A stretch of 64,000 bases of DNA from contig JAPOWQ010000001.1 in the NCBI GenBank assembly GCA_026707585.1, positions 1 through 64,000 of the forward strand, read 5' to 3'. Positions 28,307 through 38,345 of this stretch are shown piece after piece. The position numbers and the translations under genes were made by a program. Source of the DNA: Chloroflexota bacterium. GTDB lineage: Bacteria; Chloroflexota; UBA11872. Positions within the stretch are counted from its first letter, which is position 1. Each line of letters opens with the position of its first letter. The notes below the pieces were generated by a model, which worked only from the letters and a program-made list of their open reading frames with translations, had not been told where the DNA came from and did no database searches.

Positions 28307-29272
28307 GTGGACGGTCTCGGCAGCGTCATCTCGGTAATCGCGGTTCCCGTCCTCTATTTTCTTCCATCGATCATCGTCGCCACCAAGGTGCATCCCGAAA
28401 AGACCCTGATCTTCGCGTTGAACCTGCTTCTTGGATGGACCGTAATCTGCTGGTTTATCGCCCTCTACATGTCGCTCTCCCAGAAGGGTGCGGAGGAAAT
28501 CGAAACTCGCCAGGCAGTCGCGGCCATGGCGCTAAAGGGCCAATACGAATCTGAGATCAAAGAGCTTCGGCGCAAGAACCGTGAGCTCTACAGCGCGCAA
28601 AGACCGCAACGGATGGCAGATACATCGCCGCCCGACACGGATCTCTCCAAGCGCGAAGCCGATCTCTCCAGGCGCGAAGCGGAACTGGACAGTCTGAAGT
28701 CGGAATACGAGGAAAGACTGCGCGCGCTCGCCGAAGAGCGCCGGCAAGCCGCCAGCCAGCCGGAGCCCGAAGTAATCGCGGCGCCCCAGCCCGAGGTCCA
28801 GCCGAGCCCGGCGCCGCAAGGTCCCCCGGTCCCGGCCGAGTACGAAGGCGAACCGCTTTACGTCGTCGTCCCCAGCCAGTTCGAGCGCGTCGTCGCCGAA
28901 ACCCTCAGCCGCCGCTTCAGCGATCACGAGGTCGAAGCCGCGGACGACGCCGGCAGCCGGGGCATCGACCTCAAGCTCTTCGAGTCCGGAGGTAGCCAGT
29001 CGCAGCCATCGGCCATCGTGCAGTGCAAGTTGCAAGCGCACGATCAGGCTGTCGACTACGGGGATGTGAGTGATCTCCGCGGCGCCATGTCGCTGGCCGG
29101 CGCGCGGCAGGCGTATCTGGTCACTACGGGTGACTTCTCGGACGATGCCCGCCGGATGATTGACAGCGGCCACCTTGAGGATCAGGTATTCCTCGTTGAC
29201 GGCATGACCTTCAACCAATGGCGCACCCAGGCCGGCCTCGCCCCCGTCCACTACCTCAGCCTGGCGGGCTGA
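28307..29272 (+). CDS. Membrane-anchored Mrr-like nuclease fusion, copy 1
   Basis: A 321-residue three-part protein. Residues 1-60 are two membrane helices with VLYFLPSIIVATKVHPEKT and LNLLLGWTVICWFIAL, the pattern of the superinfection-immunity (Imm, PF14373-type) family. Residues 65-145 are a charged coiled coil. A Pro-rich linker leads to an Mrr-type nuclease domain, with FERVVAETLSRRF, GIDLKLF (Asp 221), AIVQCKL (Gln 239, Lys 241), AYLVTTGDFSDDARRM and VFLVDGMTFNQW. The D...QxK set is the Mrr version of PD-(D/E)xK. It starts at GTG 28307, 38 bp after uvrA, behind an agggagc site. A tandem paralog follows. A defence role is inferred from the domains. Confidence 0.75.
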   Translation: MDGLGSVISVIAVPVLYFLPSIIVATKVHPEKTLIFALNLLLGWTVICWFIALYMSLSQKGAEEIETRQAVAAMALKGQYESEIKELRRKNRELYSAQRPQRMADTSPPDTDLSKREADLSRREAELDSLKSEYEERLRALAEERRQAASQPEPEVIAAPQPEVQPSPAPQGPPVPAEYEGEPLYVVVPSQFERVVAETLSRRFSDHEVEAADDAGSRGIDLKLFESGGSQSQPSAIVQCKLQAHDQAVDYGDVSDLRGAMSLAGARQAYLVTTGDFSDDARRMIDSGHLEDQVFLVDGMTFNQWRTQAGLAPVHYLSLAG

Positions 29273-29364
29273 TCTGCCGGCGACACCGACGCGCACGTTA
29301 CGCTGGACAACGCCTCAAAGCAGACGTCAAATCCGAAGTCTTGAGCAAGCCGGAAGGAAGATAA

Positions 29365-30288
29365 GTGCTGGAGCCTATCGGGGTCGTCTTCCAGATTGCC
29401 GCGTATATCTCCCTCTATTTCTTACCTACGATAATCGTGGCGACCAAGATTCATCGCGAAAAGACACCAATAATGTTGATAAATATCTTGCTCGGTTGGA
29501 CGCTGATTGGCTGGGTTGTCGCGCTGGTTATGGCGCTGTCTAGCGAGGGGACGTCGGAAGTATTCACCGACCATCAAATGGCGCTGCTGAACCTCCGTCG
29601 AAAGCACGAGCGCGACCTTGAGACGCTGAATCGCAGGCATGAACTGCGCATTGAAACGATTCGTTCGCACGCCGAAGGGCCGGGAAGTCACGTAGACGAA
29701 ATCGAGAGCCTGAAGTCGGAATACGAAGATCGAATCCGTCGAATCGAATCCGAACACCACCGCAAGCTCGGCGAGCTTCAGCACGGCTCCACGGGAAACT
29801 CGGAGCCTGCCAGCAACACGCGGCCACCGCCGGGAACTCAATCCGTTGAGACCGAATACACCGGTGAGCCCCTGTACGTCGTCATTCCAGGCCAGTTCGA
29901 ACGCGTCGTTGCCGAAACGCTTAGCCGGCGCTTCGCCGATGAACAGGTCGAAATCGCCAGCCAACCCCGCAGCAGGGGCATCGACCTCCGGCTATTCGAC
30001 TCCGGCGGAAGTCGGACCCAACCGTCGGCAATCGTGCAATGCAAGTTACAAGCGCACGACGATGCCATCGAGTACGGTGACGTGAGCGCCTTGCGCGCTT
30101 CCATGTCACTGCATGGGGCGCAGCGGGCCTATTTGATTACGACTGGCGGATTCTCGGACGATGCCCGCCAGCTGATCGCCGGCGGAAACCTCCAGGATCA
30201 GGTATTTCTCGTGGACGGCATGACCTTCAACCAATGGCGCACCCACGCCGGCCTCGCCCCCGTCCACTACCTCAGCCTGGCGGGCTGA
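29365..30288 (+). CDS. Membrane-anchored Mrr-like nuclease fusion, copy 2
   Basis: A 307-residue paralog of the preceding gene with the same architecture: membrane pair (LYFLPTIIVATKIHREKTP, LLGWTLIGWVVALVMAL), a coiled coil that is shorter and differently charged, and an Mrr-like domain with GIDLRLF (Asp 207) and AIVQCKL (Gln 225, Lys 227). The nuclease halves are very similar, while the coiled coils have diverged, as expected if the partners or targets differ. GTG 29365 follows ggaaggaag. The last 85 bp are almost identical to copy 1. Family relation to the Imm domain is from pattern memory, not a search. Confidence 0.75.
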   Translation: MLEPIGVVFQIAAYISLYFLPTIIVATKIHREKTPIMLINILLGWTLIGWVVALVMALSSEGTSEVFTDHQMALLNLRRKHERDLETLNRRHELRIETIRSHAEGPGSHVDEIESLKSEYEDRIRRIESEHHRKLGELQHGSTGNSEPASNTRPPPGTQSVETEYTGEPLYVVIPGQFERVVAETLSRRFADEQVEIASQPRSRGIDLRLFDSGGSRTQPSAIVQCKLQAHDDAIEYGDVSALRASMSLHGAQRAYLITTGGFSDDARQLIAGGNLQDQVFLVDGMTFNQWRTHAGLAPVHYLSLAG

Positions 30289-30421
30289 CCCAAACTCCCC
30301 GCGACTGCGCGACACGCATCGAAGTAAACGGAACTTCGCACGAAGCGCAGGTAAACACGAAAAGTGTTACTGTGCCGAACACATAGGACAATACACACCG
30401 CAGTCGCAGCGGAAATACAAC

Positions 30422-30928
30422 ATGCTGGGCCGACTGCTTCGATTGGCTGCGTGGACACATCAGAGGCGCACCGCAGGAAAGTCGGAAGAAATCTATGCTG
30501 GGATAGATCGAGACCGACGAAGTACGCTCAGGTCAATGTTCGGCAAGCTAACGGACGAGACAGAAGACCTTAGACGCGAGTTCAATATTGGCTATTCTGA
30601 GCTTGAGGAGTTTATAAAGCTTGACAAAGAAGAAATAGAGGAATTAAGAAAGATAAATGCCAAGTACAAGCAAGATGTGGAGTGGCTAGAGCTTGAGATC
30701 ATGGCAGAGTACGGACTCGAGAGTGGTGAATTCTATGATCACGGGATCAGTTGTCCAAGCTGTCAAGAAGATTTCGGTTCTGAGTGTGAATGTGAAGACG
30801 AGAATGACCGCTGGATGCGGGATCACGCGATGAGACTAGAGACAACAAATGATAGATATATTATAGAAATTGAATGGTATGGCGACGTGATTAAGGAGAT
30901 TTGGATGCGCTGCTGCATGGTCAAGTAG
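30422..30928 (+). CDS. AT-rich coiled-coil ORF with a Cys-pair motif, unknown
   Basis: A 168-residue ORF whose codon use is far more AT-rich than its neighbours. The N-terminal third is basic, then comes an acidic coiled-coil stretch (YSELEEFIKLDKEEIEELRK). CPSCQEDFGSECECEDE follows, a C-x2-C plus C-x-C cluster that could bind zinc. I recognise no family. It follows the two Mrr-like fusions on the same strand after 133 bp, so it may be part of the same acquired patch. There is no clear ribosome binding site, and the first residues may not be the true start. Confidence 0.5.
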   Translation: MLGRLLRLAAWTHQRRTAGKSEEIYAGIDRDRRSTLRSMFGKLTDETEDLRREFNIGYSELEEFIKLDKEEIEELRKINAKYKQDVEWLELEIMAEYGLESGEFYDHGISCPSCQEDFGSECECEDENDRWMRDHAMRLETTNDRYIIEIEWYGDVIKEIWMRCCMVK

Positions 30929-31046
30929 CCCAAGTGAGTCAACAGTCGGACTTGCAAATCGTTGCATTAGAGGAGCTAAGCTACCTTGATCATCATGCGG
31001 ATAAGTGTGACTATCAAACTGCATGGCTGATCAGTAGCAGAAGTTG

Positions 31047-31892
31047 ATGACACTGAATCTGCGTTTCGCATCCCAGGCCGCTATTGTCACCGGCGGCGCC
31101 ACCGGCATCGGCGGCGCCATCGCCGAGCGCCTTGCCGCCGACGGCGCCTCCGTCCTCATTGCCGACATCAACGTGGAGGGCGCCAACGATCGCGCCGCCC
31201 GCATCCGGGACGACGGCGGCACTGCCGCCGCCCGCGCCACCAACGTCGGTGAGCTCGACCAGGTCCAGGCCATGATCCAAACCGCCGTCGACCGCTGGGG
31301 CCGCCTCGACATCATCGTCAACAACGCCTATCCGGCCATGGAAGCTATGACCGGCGGCGCCGAAGACATCCCGCCCGATGTCTACGACCGCGCCATGGCC
31401 GTCCTCGTCAAGGCCAGCTACCTGTCCGCCAAGTTCGGCGTGCCGCACCTGCGCAGCGCCGGCGGCGGCAGCATCGTCAACATCTCCAGCATTCATGGCC
31501 TGCTCGTGGCCCCCGGCGCCCTCGTCTACGAAACCGGCAAAGCCGCCCTCATCGCCGCGACCAGACAGATGGCCGTTGAGTACGGCCGCGACGGCATCCG
31601 CGTCAACGCCATCGCTCCCGGCCACATCGTCACCGAGAACATCCAGGCCGGCATCTGGGACGACAACCCCAGCGGCTTCGACTTCTTCACCGCCCAGTAC
31701 CCCGTCGGCCGCTGCGGCCGTCCCCAGGACATCGCCGCTGCCGTCGCCTTCCTCTGTTCCCAGGACGCCTCCTTCATCACCGGCCACACCCTCGTCGTCG
31801 ATGGCGGCCACTCCCTCCAGATCCAGGAAAACTTCGGCGTCGCCCAGGCCCGTTACATCCAGGACCACCCTGACACTCAGCTCCCCTACTGA
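31047..31892 (+). CDS. SDR-family oxidoreductase
   Basis: A 281-residue short-chain dehydrogenase with AAIVTGGATGIGGAIAERLA as the cofactor loop, IIVNNAYP, SIVNISSIHG with the catalytic Ser and YETGKAALIAATR with Tyr and Lys. The end FITGHTLVVDGGHSLQ is typical. It starts at ATG 31047 (TTG one codon upstream is possible). GC-rich host composition resumes here after the AT-rich patch. Substrate unknown. Confidence 0.88.
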   Translation: MTLNLRFASQAAIVTGGATGIGGAIAERLAADGASVLIADINVEGANDRAARIRDDGGTAAARATNVGELDQVQAMIQTAVDRWGRLDIIVNNAYPAMEAMTGGAEDIPPDVYDRAMAVLVKASYLSAKFGVPHLRSAGGGSIVNISSIHGLLVAPGALVYETGKAALIAATRQMAVEYGRDGIRVNAIAPGHIVTENIQAGIWDDNPSGFDFFTAQYPVGRCGRPQDIAAAVAFLCSQDASFITGHTLVVDGGHSLQIQENFGVAQARYIQDHPDTQLPY

Positions 31893-32096
31893 CATCCGCA
31901 ACCCCGTCTCGTCTTCCCCGGCGACTGTCAACGACTTGGAGTTCTTCCAGAGCATTGATCGCGGGCGAGAGGGTTTCCACTGCCATGCGTCCCTTCGGTC
32001 AGATCCAACGCGGGTCGGGTTATCCGGTCCTCATCGACTATCTTTGGCCAATCCGAATGTCGCGCAACGTGAACGGGGCCTCAGAAGACCAAAGGA

Positions 32097-33206
32097 CTAC
32101 CGCACAGCCGCCGCGCGGGCGATCTCGCGCCCTTGGGCGGTAAGGCGCAACTGCTCGTTATCCAGTCTTACCAGGCCGCGTTCGGTTGCGGTTTGAATGA
32201 CTTGGTCGGCGAATTCGGCTGGCCAGCGCATGTGGCGGTGCATGTGGTCGGGGCGGCTCTCGTCGGCCTCGGCCGCCGTACCCTCGTGGGTTGCAAGGTG
32301 GATCAGTAGCATCTGACTGGCGAAGGTCCAACGCTGGCGTCGCCGGCGGCGGACGCTTGCAACGAGTCCGCGTGGTGGCGCGAACAGAAGGATCAGCGTG
32401 AAGACGACTCCGACCACCGTGGCCATGGAGCCTGCGATGTTGGTGTCCAGCAAGCGGGCGAGCCAATAACCGCCGACGGCTGAAACGGCGCCGATGACTA
32501 CGCTGAGGCCGAGCATGCGGGGCAGCCGGTCCGTAAGCAGGTAGGCGGCGGCCGGCGGCCCGACCATGAGCGCCACGACCAGGATAGAGCCCACGGCGTC
32601 GAAGGCGCCGACGGCGGTGACCGATACCACGGCCATGAGACCGTAGTGGACGAGCGCCGGCGAGAAGCCAAGCGCGGCGGCCAGGGCGGGATCAAACGTT
32701 ACGAGCTTGAGCTCCTTGAAGAAGAGGGCGGTGCAGGCAAGGTTAACGACCAGGATGGTACCCATGACCCAAAGCGCCACGGGGCCCAGATCGAGGCCGA
32801 AGGGTGCAAATCGGTTGAAGGGTGCAAAGGCGATCTCGCCGAGCAAAACGGCGTCGCTGTCCAGGTGCACGTTGCCGGCGAGCCTGGAAATCAGGATCAC
32901 GGCAATCGAGAACAGGGCTGGGAACACGAGGCCGATGGCGGTGTCCTGACGGACTAGACCGGTGCGGCTCACCGCCTCAACCAGACCGACCGTCAGGAGC
33001 CCGACCAGGGCCGCGCCGATGATGAGGATCGGCGAGTTGAGGTCCGCAACGACAAAGAAGGCCAGCACGATGCCCAGGAGCACGGTGTGGCTGATGGCGT
33101 CGCTCATCATGGCCATGCGGCGCAGCACCAGGAAGGTGCCGGGAATCGCGCAGGCGGCGGCGACCACGACGGCGACCAAGAGGACGTCGACTTGGGCCGA
33201 GGTCAC
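32097..33206 (-). CDS. Metal (Mn/Zn/Fe) ABC transporter permease with C-terminal winged-helix tail
   Basis: A 369-residue permease of the ABC-3 (ZnuB/TroD/MntB) family with about eight membrane helices. FLVLRRMAMMSDAISHTVLLGI near residue 25 and AALGFSPALVHYGLMAVVSVTAVGAFDAVGSILVVALMVGPPAAAYLL are family marks. After residue 280 it leaves the membrane: about 75 residues, including RWPAEFADQVIQTATERGLVRLDNEQLRLTAQGREIA, look like a winged-helix domain as in DtxR-type metal regulators. It overlaps the upstream permease stop by 4 nt and is last in the importer operon. Confidence 0.88.
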   Translation of the reverse strand: MTSAQVDVLLVAVVVAAACAIPGTFLVLRRMAMMSDAISHTVLLGIVLAFFVVADLNSPILIIGAALVGLLTVGLVEAVSRTGLVRQDTAIGLVFPALFSIAVILISRLAGNVHLDSDAVLLGEIAFAPFNRFAPFGLDLGPVALWVMGTILVVNLACTALFFKELKLVTFDPALAAALGFSPALVHYGLMAVVSVTAVGAFDAVGSILVVALMVGPPAAAYLLTDRLPRMLGLSVVIGAVSAVGGYWLARLLDTNIAGSMATVVGVVFTLILLFAPPRGLVASVRRRRRQRWTFASQMLLIHLATHEGTAAEADESRPDHMHRHMRWPAEFADQVIQTATERGLVRLDNEQLRLTAQGREIARAAAVR

Positions 33207-34336
33207 GAGACCTCACCGGGCCCGCGCCGAAGCCGGGCCAGCCGGTCCGCTTCGGCGAGGCCGCGGGGGGTAAGCGACCAGCCGCCACTGTCGTGCCGCT
33301 GCGCCAGGCCGTCGGCGGCGAGTTCGCTGAGCGCGCGCTCGACGATTGCGCGACCGCGCACGGCATGCAGAGCGGCCACGTCATGCGGACGGGTGGCGTC
33401 CGTACTGTGCTGCGCGGCCAACGCCGCCAGGTCGGCCAGCACGGCTTCGAGCGCCAGCAAGCGGTGACTGCGCCAGGCGCGCAGACGGGCCCACACCAGT
33501 CCGCGCGCGGGCGCAACGAGCAGAGAGACGACAACCAGGCCGGTGGCGACTAACACAATGGTGGGACCGGTGGATGTTTCGGCGGTCGTGCTCAGCAGCG
33601 CGCCGAGCACACCGGCGGCAGCTCCGAAGAGCGCCGCAAGCGTAACCATGACCCCCAGGTGGTTCGTCCACTGCCGGGCGGCGGCGCCCGGGGCCACGAC
33701 CATCGCGCTCATCAGGACCACGCCGACAGTCTTGAGACCCACCACAATGGCAATCACGAGGAGGCTGGTCAGGAGCACGTCCAGGCGGCGGGTGGGCATG
33801 CCAAGCGTCGCGGCATAGTCCGGATCGAAGCTCAGCAGCTTGAACTCTTTCCAAAGAACGAGCACGCCCAGGAGTCCGAGCGCGCCGACCGACGCCATGG
33901 TTATGACGTCGATTTCGAGCATGGCAGCCGCCTGACCGAAGAGGAACTTGTCCAGGCCGGCCTTGCCGGCTGAGGGTTGGCGCTGGATAAACGTGAGTAC
34001 GACCAGCCCCCCGCCGAAGAAGACGCTGAGCATGAGCGCCATGGCGGTATCGGTCTTGACGCGGGAGGCGCGCACGATGCTGACGATGGCCACGGCGGCG
34101 AGCCAGCCGGTCACGGCCGCGCCGATCATCAGGACCAGCGGCGCGCGGCTGCCGGTGACCAGGAAGGCCAGGGCCACGCCAGGCAGCGCCGCGTGCGACA
34201 TCGCGTCGCCGAGCAGGGCCTGGCGCCGCAGCACGGCGAAGGCACCGAGGGCGCCGCTGACGATGCCCAGTGCGGCCGAGCCGAGTGCCACGGTTCGGAG
34301 CGTGTAATCCAGGAACAGGTCGCCCAGCACGTCCAT
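33203..34336 (-). CDS. Metal (Mn/Zn/Fe) ABC transporter permease with C-terminal winged-helix tail
   Basis: A 377-residue ABC-3 family permease, paralogous to the next gene. FAVLRRQALLGDAMSHAALPGVALAFL and AATLGMPTRRLDVLLTSLLVIAIVVGLKTVGVVLMSAMVVAPGAAARQW are the family cores. Its cytosolic tail (VERALSELAADGLAQRHDSGGWSLTPRGLAEADRL) also resembles a winged helix. The paired permeases should form a heterodimer, as in TroCD or MntCD importers. Confidence 0.88.
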   Translation of the reverse strand: MDVLGDLFLDYTLRTVALGSAALGIVSGALGAFAVLRRQALLGDAMSHAALPGVALAFLVTGSRAPLVLMIGAAVTGWLAAVAIVSIVRASRVKTDTAMALMLSVFFGGGLVVLTFIQRQPSAGKAGLDKFLFGQAAAMLEIDVITMASVGALGLLGVLVLWKEFKLLSFDPDYAATLGMPTRRLDVLLTSLLVIAIVVGLKTVGVVLMSAMVVAPGAAARQWTNHLGVMVTLAALFGAAAGVLGALLSTTAETSTGPTIVLVATGLVVVSLLVAPARGLVWARLRAWRSHRLLALEAVLADLAALAAQHSTDATRPHDVAALHAVRGRAIVERALSELAADGLAQRHDSGGWSLTPRGLAEADRLARLRRGPGEVS

Positions 34337-34372
34337 TGGCAGTCGTCAGCTACCGGCAGTCCACTGGGCTGT

Positions 34373-35152
34373 TCACGGGAAGACTGCCGCGTCCGCGCCG
34401 TTGGTCTGTCCGCCGATGCCAGCGACTCGTCCGCCATAGGTGAGGCGCAAGTTCTCCTCGGTGAACACGCGTTCCACCGGCCCGGCGGCGATGCGGCGAA
34501 CATTAAGCAAGGTGACTTGGTCGAAGTATTCGGCGACGGTTTGCAGGTCGTGGTGGACGGCGACCACCGTTTTTCCGTCGGCGCGCAGCGCGCGGAGCAG
34601 GTCAACGATGGCGCGCTCCGTTGTGGCGTCGACGCCCTGGAACGGCTCGTCCATCAGGTAGACCTGCGCGTCCTGAACGAGCGCTCGCGCCAGAAAGACT
34701 CGCTGTTGCTGGCCGCCCGAGAGCTGGCTGATCTGGCGGTCGGCGTAGTTCTGCATGCCGACTTGGGCCAGGGCGTCGGTCGCGCGGGAGCGCTCGGAGG
34801 CGCCGGGGCGCTTCACCCAGCCCAGGCCGCCGTAGGTGCCCATCGTCACGATGTCCAACGCGGTCGTGGGAAAGTCCCAGTCCACACTGCCCCGCTGGGG
34901 GACGTACGCAATCAGCCCGCGTTGTTCGACATAGGGGCGGCCGAACACGAGAACTTCGCCGGCGGCCGGCCGCAGCAGACCGAGCACCGCTCGCAGGAGC
35001 GTGGTCTTGCCGGCGCCGTTCGGCCCTACGATTGCCATCAGCACGCCCCGCGGGACCTCCAGATCCACGTCCCACAGGACCGGGCGCTGCTGGTATGCCA
35101 GCGTGAGGTCCGTGGCCTGGACGGCCAGGGCGTTGCCGGTGCGAAGGCGCAC
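34373..35152 (-). CDS. Metal ABC transporter ATPase
   Basis: A 259-residue ATPase of the ZnuC/TroB/MntB type. Walker A is [15 protein letters not shown], the signature [16 protein letters not shown] and Walker [17 protein letters not shown], followed by the switch His in [13 protein letters not shown] 35152 lies 2 bp after the binding-protein stop, so translation is coupled. It powers uptake through the two permeases downstream. Confidence 0.93.
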   Translation of the reverse strand: MRLRTGNALAVQATDLTLAYQQRPVLWDVDLEVPRGVLMAIVGPNGAGKTTLLRAVLGLLRPAAGEVLVFGRPYVEQRGLIAYVPQRGSVDWDFPTTALDIVTMGTYGGLGWVKRPGASERSRATDALAQVGMQNYADRQISQLSGGQQQRVFLARALVQDAQVYLMDEPFQGVDATTERAIVDLLRALRADGKTVVAVHHDLQTVAEYFDQVTLLNVRRIAAGPVERVFTEENLRLTYGGRVAGIGGQTNGADAAVFP

Positions 35153-35154
35153 GC

Positions 35155-36138
35155 TTAGGCCTTCCGCAGCGCCTCGACGATGGTGTCGATGTTGTGGCGG
35201 ATCATGCCGAGGTAGGTGCCTTCATCGGTGCCCTCCGCGCCCATGGCGTCGGAAAAGATCTCCCCGCCGATGATCACGGTGTGTCCGCGAGCGGCGGCGG
35301 CTTCGATAACCGCCTGGACGCCCTGGTCGGGCACGGACGACTCGATGAATATGGCCGGAATCTCGCGGTCGCTAATGAACTTCGCGAGCTTCTGCACGTC
35401 CGCAGTGCTGGCTTCGCCTTCGGTGCTGATGCCTTGGAGGCCGCGCACCTCCATCCCATAGCGGTTGGCGAAATAGTTGAAGGCGTCGTGAGCGGTAACG
35501 AGCACCCGCACGCGCTCCTCAATCTCAAGCGCCCTGGCCTTCACGTACACGTCGAGTTCCGCAATCTGAGCGATGTAGGCGGCGGCGTTGGCCCGATACA
35601 CACTGGCTCCGTCGGGGTCCATCTCAGTCAGCGCGTCGCGGATGGTTTCCACCACGATGGACCAGAGATCGAGGTCAAACCAGACATGGGGGTCGTAGGC
35701 GCCTTCGAACTCCGGCGGTGCCAGCAGGCCACCACGGTCGATGGCGTCGGTCACCCGAATCGAATGGACCCCGAGATCTCCAATCCGTTCGAGGACCTCG
35801 GAGATGCCGGCTTCCAGATGCAGGCCGTTCCAGAACACGGCGTCCGCCGTTTCGAGCCGCGTGATGTCGCTCTCGCTGGCGCGGTAAACATGCGGATCCA
35901 CGCCAGGTCCCATGAGGCCGTGGGTTACCACGCGAGTTCCACCGACCCGGCGCACGGTATCGGCTATTTGCCCAGTGGTCGCAACTACTCGGAGCGGTCG
36001 GCCTTCCTCGCGGGCAACCGGCGAGAGATTGGACGCCGCGCTCGTACTTGCACGGTCAAGGGTGGCGCCGCAGGCCGTGAGCACGAGAGCGCAGATGGCT
36101 GTGGCTCCCGCGACGGCCAGCACCCGCGGCGCACGCAT
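35155..36138 (-). CDS. Metal ABC transporter substrate-binding lipoprotein (Mn/Zn type)
   Basis: A 327-residue member of the cluster A-I (TroA/PsaA/SitA) binding proteins. The signal [14 protein letters not shown] ends in a lipobox. Metal ligands are visible: His in [10 protein letters not shown], His in [12 protein letters not shown], Glu in [10 protein letters not shown] and Asp in [10 protein letters not shown]. The His-His-Glu-Asp set and [11 protein letters not shown] favour manganese or iron over zinc, since zinc-specific ZnuA proteins normally carry an acidic-His loop that is absent here. First gene of the importer operon. Confidence 0.9.
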   Translation of the reverse strand: MRAPRVLAVAGATAICALVLTACGATLDRASTSAASNLSPVAREEGRPLRVVATTGQIADTVRRVGGTRVVTHGLMGPGVDPHVYRASESDITRLETADAVFWNGLHLEAGISEVLERIGDLGVHSIRVTDAIDRGGLLAPPEFEGAYDPHVWFDLDLWSIVVETIRDALTEMDPDGASVYRANAAAYIAQIAELDVYVKARALEIEERVRVLVTAHDAFNYFANRYGMEVRGLQGISTEGEASTADVQKLAKFISDREIPAIFIESSVPDQGVQAVIEAAAARGHTVIIGGEIFSDAMGAEGTDEGTYLGMIRHNIDTIVEALRKA

Positions 36139-36208
36139 CAGGCTTCCTTTCGAGCATCGTGCCCGGTCGAGAGCCGGCAGGCCCGCACCTCAGGCGGCCT
36201 GCCGGCTC

Positions 36209-36250
36209 GTTTATGGTACCTAAATAAATGTTTTTGGTGAAGTCAAATCT
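36209..36250 (-). promoter_or_regulatory. Candidate promoter and metal-regulator site for the importer
   Basis: Read on the minus strand, TTGACT is followed 17-18 bp later by TAGGTA, and the palindrome GGTACC flanked by AT-rich arms (ATTTAGGTACCATAAA) overlaps the -10. The AT-rich island stands out from the GC-rich surroundings. DtxR/MntR-type repressors bind such TTAGGT-like sites, but no repressor gene is present in the window. Confidence 0.4.
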
Positions 36251-36438
36251 ACGAGCGTCGAACGCCGCTGACGCGATGCAAGGGATGGGCCCGTCCATAT
36301 GCCGTGCGCACAGGCGGTGTGCGCTTCTGCCAGGGCTAAGCGATGTCAGGCTTGGCCGGTCGCGTACGCACGCTGGATGGGGAGGTGCAGTTACCGGCAG
36401 CCGGGGCCCGCTGAGTCGCCGAGCGCTTCTGACAAGCA

Positions 36439-36472
36439 AACCGCCCCGCTGGCGAGGGCCGGCGGGGCGGTT
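36439..36472 (-). terminator. groL transcription terminator
   Basis: An 11-bp perfect stem, AACCGCCCCGC/GCGGGGCGGTT, with a 12-nt loop, about 20 bp after the groL stop. On the minus strand it is followed by a T-rich stretch (TTTGCTTGTC), as expected of an intrinsic terminator. Confidence 0.7.
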
Positions 36473-36492
36473 GAGGGATCGGCCTGGTGGAC

Positions 36493-38121
<1,629 letters not shown>

Positions 38122-38269
38122 ACTGTCGTCCCTTTCGACCCGGCTGGACCGCCAGCAGGATGCTTCGGCCTTCGTGTGGGGGTCGTATCTGGTCCGCCAG
38201 TCAGACGCCGCGCACCGAGCTTTCCGGGACGCGCGCTGACGCGGATCGAATCATTCGCGTTAGCAGCCC

Positions 38270-38299
38270 ATTGTAAGGATCGGCCAAAACGAGCGTCAA
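38270..38299 (-). promoter_or_regulatory. Sigma70-type promoter of groL
   Basis: On the minus strand TTGACG and TACAAT are separated by 18 bp, giving a leader of about 140 nt before ATG 38121. I looked for the CIRCE inverted repeat (TTAGCACTC...GAGTGCTAA) in the leader and upstream and did not find it, so HrcA control is not supported. Confidence 0.6.
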
Positions 38300-38345
38300 G
38301 AGATTCCGCCATTTGCGGCAGTGCTGTGCCGACGCGTATCTGGTG

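Larger units (their letters stand above)
36139..36492. other. Intergenic region between groL and the metal importer
   Basis: About 350 bases without a gene. It contains the importer promoter and a palindrome next to the binding-protein gene and the groL terminator at the other end. The middle part (36250-36430) shows no recognisable element. Confidence 0.6.

Noticed and set aside
31378-32196. Long plus-strand ORF of 272 codons over the SDR gene end
   Set aside because: Low-complexity Ser/Pro/Thr shadow frame with no domain; the SDR frame explains the same DNA.
33977-35158. 393-codon plus-strand ORF opposite the metal importer
   Set aside because: It is antisense to the permease and ATPase genes, which have full motif sets; composition is shadow-like.
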